From Bacillus norwichensis (GTDB lineage: Bacteria > Bacillota > Bacilli > Bacillales > Bacillaceae_C), in assembly GCF_014836955.1 (NCBI RefSeq), contig NZ_JACSPV010000009.1, forward strand, positions 52,407-116,406: DNA of 64,000 nucleotides, given 5' to 3'. A model generated the notes under the pieces. That model worked only from the letters and a program-made list of their open reading frames with translations. It was not told the DNA's origin and did no database searches. The first letter of the stretch is position 1. Each line of letters begins with the position of its first letter. Below are positions 8,525 through 16,346 of this stretch, piece by piece. The translations under genes and the position numbers were made by a program.

Positions 8525-8589
8525 AGAAATGGAAATTTGATTTTTGAAATGAAAACGATAAAAATGTTATACTTTCTTTATTTTCGATG

Positions 8590-8622
8590 AAAAGGGGGGA
8601 GCCACAGCTTCCCCTTAAGCTT
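8590..8622 (-). terminator. Terminator of the amidase gene
   Basis: On the minus strand AAGGGGAAGC and a GGCTCCCCCCTT arm form a hairpin overlapping the end of the amidase gene and followed by TTTTC. Confidence 0.65.
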
Positions 8623-9985
8623 TTTGATAATGTAACGTCTGTTCTTCCCTTGTTTTAAAAAAGTCTTCTAAATAATGCTTCTCAAAAGCGGCTGCAGCGG
8701 AAATCAGGCGTTGTTCATTTAATTTTCCTCCCACAAACTGAACACCTGCCGGAAGATTTTCGTCAGTGAGTCCAACCGGGATCGAGATGGCAGGGTGGCC
8801 CGTTAGATTGAAAAAGGATGTGTACCGAATCAGGCAGTCAAATAATTGCTCTGGCTCTCCGCCGATTTGGACAACTTCTTCTCCAATAGGTTTGGGAAGA
8901 GCCGGCAGGGTCGGTGTTACAATCAGGTCGATGTTGTTAAATACACGATTGAAATCTATGGTTATTTCTTCTTTCCGTCTTAAAGCATTAATATAGTCGA
9001 CTGCCCGGATCGATGAACTGGATTCCATGACTGCTTTTACATCGTCTCCGTATTTCTCTAACTCACGCGCAATTTTCTCTTTATGAACATACCCCGCTTC
9101 TGCAACTGCCAAGGTAAATGTGATGGAAGATGCTTCTTCAACATGCGGAATTTCCACTTCAATCAGTGATGCGCCCAGTTTTTCAAGTTTATTTAACGTA
9201 TCTTTGTATACCTCTGAAATCTTTGGCTCCATCCGCTCTGTAAAATAATTGACAGGGACGCCTATTTTCCAGCCTTTTAAACTAGCGTTATCATAGGAAT
9301 AGCTGATATCCGTCATTGCCTTCATTACTAAAGCAAGATCAGCCGTATTTTTGGCAATCGGTCCGATATGGTCCAATGACCATGAAATGAGAGTAGTGCC
9401 GGCATTATTAATGAACCCGTGCGTGGGCTTTAATCCGATTAAGCCGCAGCAGGAAGCAGGAATTCTGATGGACCCTCCCGTATCTGTTCCGATGGAAGCA
9501 ACGCTCAAATTAGCTGCGACTGAAACTGCAGAACCGCCGCTTGATCCTCCAGAAATATAGTCTGGATGCCAAGGGTTTCTCGCGGGACCATAGAAAGGAT
9601 TATTGTTTGTGATCCCAAAGGCAAATTCATGCATATTCGTTTTTCCTATCATAACGGCGCCTTCATTCTGCAAACCTTGAATGACAGGGGCATTTTCAGC
9701 GGGGACAAACTGGCGGTCAATAATGGAGCCACTAGTTGCCGGTATTCCTTTTACATAAATATTATCCTTATATGAGAGCGGTATACCTTCCAGCTTTCCA
9801 GCCTGTCCTATTGACCAGCGGGTTTCGGCTATTTCTGCCTGATGCATAGCGGTTTGTCCGGTTATTTCGATAAAAGCATTAAGCGATTCAGCCTGCTTAG
9901 CTCTTTGTAAATACTCTTTCGTCACTTCAACAGGGGAAAACTTCTTTGTTCTATAACCTTCCAGCAAGTCCTGAATTGTTACCAT
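8615..9985 (-). CDS. Amidase signature family hydrolase (GatA-like)
   Basis: A 456-residue enzyme of the amidase signature family. The Ser-cisSer-Lys triad is complete: K73 in LSYKDNIYVKG, S148 in ISGGSSGGSA and S172 in GTDTGGSIRIP. It is related to GatA but lies alone, without gatB or gatC, so it is likely a stand-alone amidase rather than part of the tRNA amidotransferase. AGGAGG precedes the ATG. It is divergent from the split thioesterase gene at 10142. The substrate is unknown; proximity to the paa region in the uninterrupted chromosome allows an arylacetamide-type substrate, but that is only inference. Confidence 0.88.
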   Translation of the reverse strand: MVTIQDLLEGYRTKKFSPVEVTKEYLQRAKQAESLNAFIEITGQTAMHQAEIAETRWSIGQAGKLEGIPLSYKDNIYVKGIPATSGSIIDRQFVPAENAPVIQGLQNEGAVMIGKTNMHEFAFGITNNNPFYGPARNPWHPDYISGGSSGGSAVSVAANLSVASIGTDTGGSIRIPASCCGLIGLKPTHGFINNAGTTLISWSLDHIGPIAKNTADLALVMKAMTDISYSYDNASLKGWKIGVPVNYFTERMEPKISEVYKDTLNKLEKLGASLIEVEIPHVEEASSITFTLAVAEAGYVHKEKIARELEKYGDDVKAVMESSSSIRAVDYINALRRKEEITIDFNRVFNNIDLIVTPTLPALPKPIGEEVVQIGGEPEQLFDCLIRYTSFFNLTGHPAISIPVGLTDENLPAGVQFVGGKLNEQRLISAAAAFEKHYLEDFFKTREEQTLHYQKA

Positions 9986-10077
9986 ATTTTTACCTCCTCT
10001 AAAAATGCTTTTAATCTTAATGAATACTAGTTTAGCATATATAGAGAATAACTTTATCCAAATTTCTAAAAATTTAG

Positions 10078-10106
10078 TTGATTAAATATAACTAAAAATG
10101 TATAAT
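10078..10106 (+). promoter_or_regulatory. Sigma-A promoter of the interrupted thioesterase gene
   Basis: TTGATT at 10078-10083 and TATAAT at 10101-10106 are separated by 17 bases, a near-consensus sigma-A promoter. It drives the N-terminal fragment and would drive the intact gene after excision of the ICE. Confidence 0.8.
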
Positions 10107-10141
10107 TCGTTTATAAAATGATATGAGAGAAGGGTACAGCC

Positions 10142-10315
10142 ATGGCCAAAATGTATACGATGAGCGATCTGCAGAGGGTTGTGATGGAAGCGGAAACACC
10201 GCCTCCTTGTGACCATACAATGCAAATAAAAGTTAACAAAGCGGAAAATGGCATTTCTCGAGGTGATTGGAAGGTGGACGGTAAGTACATAAACGGATCG
10301 GGAATAATTCACTAA
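10142..10315 (+). pseudogene. N-terminal part of a hotdog thioesterase, split by the ICE
   Basis: The frame has a good promoter, an AGAAGGG ribosome site and an ATG at 10142, and encodes 57 residues ending WKVDGKYINGSGIIH before a TAA. The text TPPPCDHTMQIKVNKAENGISRGDWK is typical of the start of PaaI-like hotdog thioesterases. The missing part, beginning GVVMGGFLASAADIMM, is found 40 kb away at 50180-50470. Joined after INGSG they give a protein of about 150 residues, the normal family length. The last three residues before the stop come from the element. Precise excision would restore the gene. Confidence 0.8.
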
Positions 10316-10682
10316 GAGCATTTGAAGTGAAAACGTTGATTTGACTGCATTTCGATGGTACGTAAAATGGATGAAATGATTAAAAATGAATAGGTTCTCC
10401 GCCAAGATTCCGCCAGAGGAAACGGAGAAAAACGAGGGATATTGTGTAAAAGCAGTATCTCTTTTTTATTTTTTATTTGTTTTGAAGTCGCTGTATATTA
10501 GGGTTTTTTGGGTATTCGTTTTTTAGAGAGTGAGATTAATATTTATAATATTATTAGTACTTCAATACTATCTTTGAAGGTTATTCTCCGCCAAAAGTTA
10601 TTTTTAGTTGTGAACAAACTTAAGGAGTTGAATAAAAACTACTATTTGAATTAGGACAATTAAGTGAATCATTTAAAGGCTA
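10316..10682. other. Left-end region of the ICE, no gene seen
   Basis: This stretch holds the left subterminal repeats (aacgttgat at 10333-10341; ttctccgcca at 10395-10404 and ttccgccaga at 10408-10417) and a further ttctccgcca at 10584-10593. A weak hairpin with a T-rich tail (about 10433-10473) could act as a terminator. It becomes very A/T-rich toward the Xre promoter. I see no credible coding frame. Confidence 0.7.
10395..10417 (+). repeat. Left subterminal repeat pair, candidate integrase arm site
   Basis: Two related words, ttctccgccaag and attccgccaga, lie in tandem. The same pair in reversed order, ttccgccaga then atccccgccaa, lies at 50093-50112 just inside the other end. Paired short repeats inside both ends are what arm-binding tyrosine integrases use. 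Confidence 0.6.
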
Positions 10683-10710
10683 TTGACACACTAGGAAAAA
10701 TTGTTAAAAT
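10683..10710 (+). promoter_or_regulatory. Promoter of the Xre-deformylase operon
   Basis: TTGACA at 10683-10688 and TAAAAT at 10705-10710 are 16 bases apart, with a TG extension before the -10. The start codon of the Xre gene lies about 35 bases downstream. Confidence 0.75.
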
Positions 10711-10745
10711 AGTAATGTCCAATTATTTTGACATAGGTGATACCA

Positions 10746-10937
10746 TTGAAAAATAAAATTAAAGAAATACGAAAAAAACTGGGGATAACACAAGAGCAAC
10801 TTGCCAAGGAGTGTGGAGTTGTTAGACAAACAATAAATTGTATAGAAAATGATAAATATGATCCTACACTGGAGTTGGATTTTAAATTATCAAAAACATT
10901 AAAAGTAAAGGTAGATGAATTGTTTATTTATGAGTAA
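10746..10937 (+). CDS. Small Xre-family HTH regulator
   Basis: A 63-residue protein that is almost only a Cro/C1-type helix-turn-helix: KNKIKEIRKKLGITQEQLA, then VVRQTINCIENDKYDPTLEL. It matches the common family of about 66 residues that starts MKNKIKELR. The TTG at 10746 is preferred because AGGTGAT stands 6 bases upstream; an in-frame GTG at 10737 overlaps that site. Its stop overlaps the likely start of the deformylase gene, so both are in one operon. It may autoregulate the operon from the TTGACA promoter. Confidence 0.8.
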   Translation: MKNKIKEIRKKLGITQEQLAKECGVVRQTINCIENDKYDPTLELDFKLSKTLKVKVDELFIYE

Positions 10938-11505
10938 ATTTCATTTGAATTATATGCTGACCATGAAAGATATTGTGAGGGAGGGTAATGAAATTCTACA
11001 TCAACCAACACAAGATGTGATGATACCTCCTTTAGAAGAAGATAAGGAAATATTAATTTGTATGATGAATTTCTTGAAAAATAGTCAAGACCACGATTTG
11101 TCTGAAAAATATAAATTGCGAGCAGGAGTTGGCTTATCAGCAAATCAGATTGGTTTGAATAAGCGGATGTTCGTTGCTTTTTTAACAGATGAGAAAGGTA
11201 TCCAACATGAATATATGCTTATTAATCCTAAAATAATCAGTCATTCAATTTCTATGATTTACCTACCACCGAGTGAAGGTTGCCTTTCAGTTGATAGGGA
11301 TATAAAAGGATTTGTCCCTAGATATGAGAGAATTAAAGTGAAAGGATTTAATATAAAGGGAGAAGAGATAGTGTTGAAACTTAAAGGTTATTCCTCTATT
11401 GTTATTCAGCATGAAATAGATCACTTAAACGGAATCATGTTTTATGAGCGTTTTAATAAAGAAAATTCTTTTAAACTACCGGAAAATTGCAAAAGTTTGT
11501 ACTGA
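10930..11505 (+). CDS. Peptide deformylase carried by the ICE
   Basis: A 191-residue type 2 (Gram-positive) deformylase. All three motifs are present: GVGLSANQIG, EGCLSV (metal-binding Cys) and HEIDHLNG (two metal His and catalytic Glu). It removes the formyl group from nascent proteins. An ATG at 10930 overlaps the Xre stop by eight bases, and a second ATG at 10954 (MLTMKDIV) matches the usual family start; neither has a strong ribosome site, so coupling to the Xre gene is likely. The host must have its own chromosomal copy, so this is an extra enzyme. It could confer tolerance to deformylase inhibitors such as actinonin; that is inference. Confidence 0.88.
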   Translation: MSKFHLNYMLTMKDIVREGNEILHQPTQDVMIPPLEEDKEILICMMNFLKNSQDHDLSEKYKLRAGVGLSANQIGLNKRMFVAFLTDEKGIQHEYMLINPKIISHSISMIYLPPSEGCLSVDRDIKGFVPRYERIKVKGFNIKGEEIVLKLKGYSSIVIQHEIDHLNGIMFYERFNKENSFKLPENCKSLY

Positions 11506-11936
11506 ATTTCCAAATTGTTGCTACAAGTTCATGTGAAATATAGTAAATACGAAAATAAACGTTTTATTTAAATTTTGTTTGTACTTTGGAAAGGATGTTT
11601 TATAAACTATATTACTGAAAGATGGAGAATGACAAGAAGTTTATGAATCATAAAACAATATATTATTTTTGTATAATCAATTCTATGAATGTGTAGTGTG
11701 TATCGTTGCTACAAAGGGAAACTATATAGAAATCCTTAGTTTTAAACACTTTCACAAGCATTTCGTGTTTGTAGGAGAAGGTGAAAAAACGAGAAATAAA
11801 GTACTGAAAAACCACATTACCGTTTCAGTGGTAATTGATCTGGGGTGTGGGAACACAATAGAATAAAAAATGTAAGGCGTTCAAATAAAATGAACGTCTT
11901 TTTTTACGCCTAAAAACGGAGAATAGAAGGTGGAAT
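11506..11936. other. Spacer between deformylase and methyltransferase genes
   Basis: A/T-rich sequence with no convincing gene. A short open frame at 11669-11866 lacks a ribosome site and any recognisable motif. A terminator-like hairpin, GGCGTTCA with TGAACGTC and a T7 run, lies at 11875-11904. AGAAGGTGG directly precedes the methyltransferase gene. Confidence 0.6.
11875..11904 (+). terminator. Terminator before the methyltransferase gene
   Basis: GGCGTTCA and TGAACGTC form an 8-bp stem with a 7-base loop, followed by TTTTTTT. Because it lies only 33 bases before the methyltransferase start, it could also act as an attenuator. Confidence 0.75.
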
Positions 11937-12998
11937 ATGACAAAACTTACTTTAGGAAGTTTATTTGATGGGATAGGTGTATTTCCATTAGCTGCTTCTC
12001 ATTATGGGATTCAACCAATATGGGCAAGTGAAATAGAAAAATCCCCCATATCTATTACGAAACGACATTTTCCTAACATCTATCATTTAGGGGATATTAC
12101 AAAAGTAAAAGGGGGAGAAATCTCACCTGTTCATATCATTACATTTGGTTCCCCTTGTCAGAACCTATCCAATATTGGTAAACGAGAAGGTCTTACAGGA
12201 AGTCAATCGAGTTTATTTTATCACGCAATCCGAATTATAGAAGAAATGAGGTGTGCAACGAATGGAACATATCCAGTTATCGCTGTTTGGGAAAACGTCA
12301 TGGGAGCTTTTTCATCAAATAACAGGCTGGATTTTAAGGCCGTGCTTGAATCGTTCACAAATACCGAAATTCCAATGCCTACTTCTGGAGTCTGGGCAAA
12401 TGCTGGAATGGTCCGAGGGAATGATGTTGATATCGCTTGGCGATTGTTGGATGCCCAATATTGGGGAAAGCCCACACTCGCTCAAAGAAGAAGACGTATC
12501 TTTCTCGTGGCAGATTTTGGGGGATCACGTGCCACAGAAATATTATTTAAAGCCCGTGATTTGCAATCGGTTTTTACGTCTTGCAGAGAGAGCAGGCTGT
12601 CCTCCCCCATTACCAGTAGAATATCTACTCAAAAAGCAAGGGGGAAAATACCCATCATCCGACCCTTTCAAGAAAGAAGAATGCGAAGTACAGCCAAAGA
12701 AAAAAATAAAAAAGGGTTCCAAGGAAGCTTTGGAAAAACAAACGATCCCTTCCCCACTTTGTTAGCGGGATCAGTCAATAACTTTTCTTTTTGGTACGAA
12801 GACGAAGAAAAAGAGGGCTATATCCGACAACTTACTCCATTAGAATGTGAACGTTTGATGGGATTACCAGAGGGATGGACAGCCCTTGGACATAAAGACG
12901 AAGCGATAAGTGATTATGCTAGATATAAAGCAATTGGCAATGCGATAGCTGTACCATGTTCGGAATATATTATGGCTGGTATTGCAGAAGTTTTATAG
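11937..12998 (+). CDS. Orphan DNA cytosine-C5 methyltransferase
   Basis: A 353-residue Dcm/M.HhaI-type enzyme. Motifs in order: I (LGSLFDGIGVFPLAA), IV (GSPCQNLS with the catalytic Cys near residue 74), VI (WENV), VIII (QRRRRIFLVADF), IX (RQLTPLECERLMGLPEGW) and X (YKAIGNAIAVP). It transfers a methyl group to cytosine in DNA; the target sequence cannot be read. No restriction endonuclease is adjacent, so it is an orphan, probably protecting the ICE from host restriction, alongside ArdA at 19527. It lies between two hairpins and appears to be its own transcript. This enzyme type is common in phages and conjugative elements. Confidence 0.92.
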   Translation: MTKLTLGSLFDGIGVFPLAASHYGIQPIWASEIEKSPISITKRHFPNIYHLGDITKVKGGEISPVHIITFGSPCQNLSNIGKREGLTGSQSSLFYHAIRIIEEMRCATNGTYPVIAVWENVMGAFSSNNRLDFKAVLESFTNTEIPMPTSGVWANAGMVRGNDVDIAWRLLDAQYWGKPTLAQRRRRIFLVADFGGSRATEILFKARDLQSVFTSCRESRLSSPITSRISTQKARGKIPIIRPFQERRMRSTAKEKNKKGFQGSFGKTNDPFPTLLAGSVNNFSFWYEDEEKEGYIRQLTPLECERLMGLPEGWTALGHKDEAISDYARYKAIGNAIAVPCSEYIMAGIAEVL

Positions 12999-13015
12999 AT
13001 TAAAAAACTAACGTG

Positions 13016-13044
13016 TGACAAATTTTATCTGTCATGATTTTTTA
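13016..13044 (+). terminator. Terminator after the methyltransferase gene
   Basis: TGACA and TGTCA pair across a 9-base loop, followed by TGATTTTTT. The stem is short, so strength is uncertain. Confidence 0.5.
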
Positions 13045-13329
13045 TTGCCCAAAATAAGGTGGTGTGTGATTTATGGACGTATAGATTATCGCATTCAAGA
13101 AGCGTAAGGAGTGTGATGTTAAATGAATATCTCTCGTTCTCCGCCTTAATTGAAAAGTGAAATTGGACCATTCAAAATAAAAAACACTTTGATACAGTCT
13201 AAAATACAACACTATTAATATTGTTTGTTATGAAGATAAATATTTTTATTGTATAAATTTTATTTAAGTTAAAATAAAGGGACATTTTCACGTTAAATCT
13301 ATTAATCGTAAGTTTTAATCGGAAAAAGA
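13045..13329. other. Spacer with an internal gttctccgcc copy
   Basis: No complete gene is seen. A ribosome-like AAGGTGG and ATG near 13059-13078 lead into a frame that stops after three codons. The word gttctccgcc at 13136-13145 repeats the subterminal word of the element. The rest is A/T-rich. Confidence 0.5.
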
Positions 13330-13358
13330 TTGCAAAACGTCAACTGAGATGATATGAT
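13330..13358 (+). promoter_or_regulatory. Sigma-A promoter of the unknown-ImmA block
   Basis: TTGCAA at 13330-13335 and TATGAT at 13353-13358 with a 17-base spacer form a good sigma-A promoter 32 bases before the start of the unknown protein gene. Confidence 0.75.
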
Positions 13359-13390
13359 ACTTCTAAACTACATAGTTAGGAGTGTCTCTA

Positions 13391-14110
13391 ATGGCTATCG
13401 CTACCGATATGGAACAAATCGTTATAGAAGGTATTTTACACGCAATGTCGATTACTAATAAAGATGTTGTAGATGATTTTGAAGAAGCAATTTCAAAAAG
13501 TAATAAAAATGGATTATATGCTAGTGTATGGGCAAGAAGAAGTGACGACTTGGAAGCTCAGTTTAGCAAATTCGATGAAATAGAAGTTTTTCATATTAAA
13601 AGGACAAGTCTTTGGCAAATTGACCCTGTTTTTGATCGTAGTAATGGAGTATTATATCTATTATTTTCCGCAAATAATTTGTCTCAAGTCAGAAAAAAAT
13701 ATATGAAAAAAGGAGAAAGCTCCCATTATTCTGTTAGTTTTTTGCTAAAAAACATAGGTTTACTGCCAATGGATAATGAACAATTGGAGTTTATTCCGAT
13801 TGCTAATGAGGAGATAGAAGAACTAAATCTCAAAAGACAAAAAGATATTGAGAAAATGATTGGAAAAGATGCTTCGAATATAAAAAATGTGAAAATGGTA
13901 AGTGTTACTTACCATGAAGATGAAGCAATCGCAGCATTATTGCAAGAATATACTTCTGATTTCTTATTGTCGAGTGAGAGGGATATTTCTGATTTATTGG
14001 ATACTCAATATTTTGGAGACAACATCATGAGTGATGATACAAGTGATTCTGTTGAGTCAAGACAGTCCTTGGTAACGTTAAAAGATATAAATAAAACAAT
14101 AGATGATTAA
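13391..14110 (+). CDS. Unknown cytosolic protein paired with an Xre-ImmA gene
   Basis: A 239-residue soluble protein without signal peptide or membrane segment. I do not recognise its family with confidence. Visible traits: an N-terminal helical stretch, a central beta-rich part (IEVFHIKRTSLWQIDPVFD, GVLYLLFSANNLSQVRKKY) and an acidic, serine-rich tail after about residue 195. AGGAG stands 8 bases before the ATG at 13391; the in-frame GTG at 13382 overlaps it. The gene ends 23 bases before the Xre-ImmA gene, with its own promoter, so the two form an operon. Pairing of an unknown protein with a COG2856 metallopeptidase is typical of toxin-antitoxin, phage-sensing or element-control modules. 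Confidence 0.75.
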   Translation: MAIATDMEQIVIEGILHAMSITNKDVVDDFEEAISKSNKNGLYASVWARRSDDLEAQFSKFDEIEVFHIKRTSLWQIDPVFDRSNGVLYLLFSANNLSQVRKKYMKKGESSHYSVSFLLKNIGLLPMDNEQLEFIPIANEEIEELNLKRQKDIEKMIGKDASNIKNVKMVSVTYHEDEAIAALLQEYTSDFLLSSERDISDLLDTQYFGDNIMSDDTSDSVESRQSLVTLKDINKTIDD

Positions 14111-14133
14111 GTAAATAGAAAGAGTGGTATATA

Positions 14134-15270
14134 ATGACAATATCTTTCAATGGAGATAGATTGAAGGAAGCGCGTCGTTTTAGACAAATGTCCATCCCCC
14201 AACTAGCAGATAGGGTTGGAGTATCAAAACAAATGATTTCGAAATATGAGCATAACGATGCTCAGCCAAGTGCTAAAACATATCAAAAAATAATATTTGC
14301 ACTTGGTTTTCCATTAAAATATTTTCAACAAGATGATGAATTTACTTACAATGAATTAGGTACATTTTATAGAAGTAGATTAACATCCACGCAATCTGAA
14401 AAAAAACCGAGTGAAATGTTAAAAAAATATCTAGCTGTATTAGCTAATTTCTTTGAAAACTATGTTAATTTTCCAGTTTTGAGAGAGTTGGAATTATCGG
14501 AAAACCCAGCTGAAGCAGCAAAGCAACTTCGCGAAAAATGGGAATTAGGGGATAAGCCAATCAAGAATATGCTTCACTTGCTTGAGTTACATGGATTTCA
14601 AGTTGCAGCAATAAATTCCCAATCTGAAAAAGTAGATGCATTTGGTAGTCAAACAAAGGTGAATGGGAAAAATTATTATTGCATTTTAATTGACCAAGAT
14701 AATAACTCTTTCTTTCGTCAACAATTTAGTTTGGCACATGAATTAGCTCATTGGGTATTACATTCAGAAAAAGTAAATCCCCAAGAGTTAAATCCACAGG
14801 AATATCGTGAAATGGAGAAAGAGGCGAACATTTTTGCGTCTAACTTTTTATTACCTTCAGAAGCTTTTTGTGAAGATATAAAAGGATATGAAGATAACTT
14901 AGATGCGTACCTTAATCTAAAATCAAAGTGGAAAGTTTCTGCCGCAAGCATGGTATATCGATCAAAAAGTCTGGGATTAGTATCTTCAGAGCAGTATCTA
15001 CGATTACAAAAAAGGATGAGTTCAAGGGGATGGAGGAGAAGCGAACCATTTGATACGGTTCATCCTATTTCTAAACCTACTGTTATGAAGCAAGCGTTTG
15101 AATTACTAGAACAAGCAGGGATCATTGGGGAAAACTCTCTATCAGATTTGTTGGAAAGGAAATACAAAATTAGTTTGCCGAATGATATTTTGGCAGAAAT
15201 TTTAGGAATTCCATTGGAAAAGTTAGCAGACAATAACAGAGGGAATATTGTTCAAATGAGAAGAGATTAG
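14134..15270 (+). CDS. Xre HTH fused to ImmA/IrrE-type metallopeptidase (COG2856)
   Basis: A 378-residue two-domain protein. Residues 5-60 are a Cro/C1 helix-turn-helix (GDRLKEARRFRQMSIPQLAD, VSKQMISKYEH). Residues 140-270 hold an ImmA/IrrE metallopeptidase with the zinc motif HELAH at 202-206 and a third ligand E230 in EKEANIFASNFLLP. The family cleaves Xre-type repressors (ImmA of ICEBs1, IrrE of Deinococcus) or acts as the regulator half of toxin-antitoxin pairs. Here both functions are in one chain, downstream of an unknown protein that may be its partner. A ribosome site AAGAGTGG lies before the ATG. Whether it governs the ICE or forms a defence module is open. Confidence 0.85.
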   Translation: MTISFNGDRLKEARRFRQMSIPQLADRVGVSKQMISKYEHNDAQPSAKTYQKIIFALGFPLKYFQQDDEFTYNELGTFYRSRLTSTQSEKKPSEMLKKYLAVLANFFENYVNFPVLRELELSENPAEAAKQLREKWELGDKPIKNMLHLLELHGFQVAAINSQSEKVDAFGSQTKVNGKNYYCILIDQDNNSFFRQQFSLAHELAHWVLHSEKVNPQELNPQEYREMEKEANIFASNFLLPSEAFCEDIKGYEDNLDAYLNLKSKWKVSAASMVYRSKSLGLVSSEQYLRLQKRMSSRGWRRSEPFDTVHPISKPTVMKQAFELLEQAGIIGENSLSDLLERKYKISLPNDILAEILGIPLEKLADNNRGNIVQMRRD

Positions 15271-15323
15271 ATGTTAAAAGTTGAAATGACATTTAGTAAT
15301 AGTGATATGTGAGGTGATAAATT

Positions 15324-15449
15324 TTGGTGAAACATAGTGGCGGAAAAGTAGGTAAGGCTGGTAAAACGCTCGCTTCAAAAAATAGTAGTAAATCTGCGAA
15401 ATCTAAAGCGGGTAAAACTTTAAAAAGTCATCAAGATAAAAAGCATTAA
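15324..15449 (+). CDS. 41-residue lysine/serine-rich basic peptide
   Basis: GAGGTGAT stands 7 bases before a TTG at 15324 (with a GTG next) that opens a 41-codon frame. The peptide is highly basic, with repeated GK and SKSAKSKAGK motifs, and ends SHQDKKH. It has no hydrophobic segment. The composition is like histone H1 tails or nucleic-acid-binding peptides. It lies 53 bases after the Xre-ImmA gene and before a terminator, so it may be the third gene of that operon. I do not recognise a named family. The good ribosome site and non-random composition make a real gene likely. Confidence 0.65.
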   Translation: MVKHSGGKVGKAGKTLASKNSSKSAKSKAGKTLKSHQDKKH

Positions 15450-15551
15450 ATAATAATTCTCATAAAACGCAAGGATTTTATTATTCAATTATTAAAAAAG
15501 GTCTATATTTTGACTCATAGTTGGATTATAGAATCATTTAAGATAAACTCT

Positions 15552-15593
15552 AATCCCCTTTTAACAGGTTAAATCCTGAAAAAGGGGATTTTG
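15552..15593 (+). terminator. Terminator separating accessory block from conjugation operon
   Basis: AATCCCCTTTT (15552-15562) and AAAAGGGGATT (15580-15590) form a strong stem followed by TTGG. The conjugation genes begin 45 bases later. Confidence 0.8.
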
Positions 15594-15637
15594 GTATTTC
15601 TAAGTAGAAAGTAAAAAAGAAAAAGAGGTAATGAAAA

Positions 15638-15952
15638 ATGGAATTAAAACATGTCATTCCAAACATGGAAAAAACATTTGGTAATTTAGAATATGCTGGA
15701 GAAGGTAAGGTGGAACAGCGTCGTATTAATGGGCGCATGACAACATTGTCACGTAGTTATAATTTGTATTCCGATGTTCAACGTGCAGATGATATTGAGG
15801 TGATTTTGCCACAAGAAGCTGGAGAGAAATTCTTTAAACATGAGGAAAAAGTGAAGTTAGTCAATGCCAAAATTACCGCAGAAGGCTATAAAATTGGTGA
15901 TCGTGGTTTTACAAAATACATTTTACATGCTGACGATATGGTTAAAGCATAA
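15638..15952 (+). CDS. YdcP/Tn916 Orf23-like conjugation protein (DUF961)
   Basis: A 104-residue protein of the YdcP-like family that opens the conjugation operon of Tn916 and ICEBs1. The family text KTFGNLEYAGEG and the C-terminal GDRGFTKYILHADDM are visible. AAGAGG precedes the ATG. A paralogue follows directly at 15966. The exact role is not settled for the family; position and co-conservation place it with DNA processing. Confidence 0.85.
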   Translation: MELKHVIPNMEKTFGNLEYAGEGKVEQRRINGRMTTLSRSYNLYSDVQRADDIEVILPQEAGEKFFKHEEKVKLVNAKITAEGYKIGDRGFTKYILHADDMVKA

Positions 15953-15965
15953 GGAGGAAAAAGTG

Positions 15966-16346
15966 ATGAGATTAGCAGAAGGAATTGTCATTGATAAAGA
16001 AAAGACATTCGGATTATTAAAGTTTTCGTCATTACGCCGGGAAGTGTTTTTACAAAATGAAGATGGTACGGTATCAACAGAAGTAAAGGAACGCACTTAT
16101 GATTTAAAGTCACGTGAACAAGGTCGCATGATTCAAGTGAGTATCCCTGCTTCTGTTCCATTAAAAGACTTTGATTATAATGCAGAAGTAGAACTGATCA
16201 ATCCTGTCGCAGATACAGTCGCAAATGCAACTTTTCGTGGTGCGGATGTGGATTGGTATATCAAGGCAGATGATTTAATTTTAAAAGGGAAAACGGCAAC
16301 ACCAAGCACTAATAATCAAAAATCTACACCTAACAAAGATAAATAA
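15966..16346 (+). CDS. YdcP/Tn916 Orf22-like conjugation protein (DUF961)
   Basis: A 126-residue paralogue of the preceding protein, with KTFGLLKFSSLRREVF at the N terminus and DVDWYIKADDLIL near the C terminus, then a threonine/lysine-rich tail. AAGGAGG stands 8 bases before the ATG at 15966; the frame is open further upstream inside the previous gene but that start has no ribosome site. The stop overlaps the start of the FtsK-like gene by one base (TAATG), so the three genes are coupled. Confidence 0.85.
   Translation: MRLAEGIVIDKEKTFGLLKFSSLRREVFLQNEDGTVSTEVKERTYDLKSREQGRMIQVSIPASVPLKDFDYNAEVELINPVADTVANATFRGADVDWYIKADDLILKGKTATPSTNNQKSTPNKDK

Noticed and set aside
8615..9985. GatA subunit of the glutamyl-tRNA amidotransferase
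   Set aside because: The catalytic triad fits, but gatB and gatC are absent and the gene is a lone divergent transcription unit; a stand-alone amidase is more likely.
11669..11866. 65-residue frame between deformylase and methyltransferase
   Set aside because: No ribosome site, no recognisable motif and A/T-rich spacer composition.
12253..12765. 170-residue frame inside the methyltransferase gene
   Set aside because: All methyltransferase motifs are in the other frame, which is intact from start to stop; this frame is a by-product.
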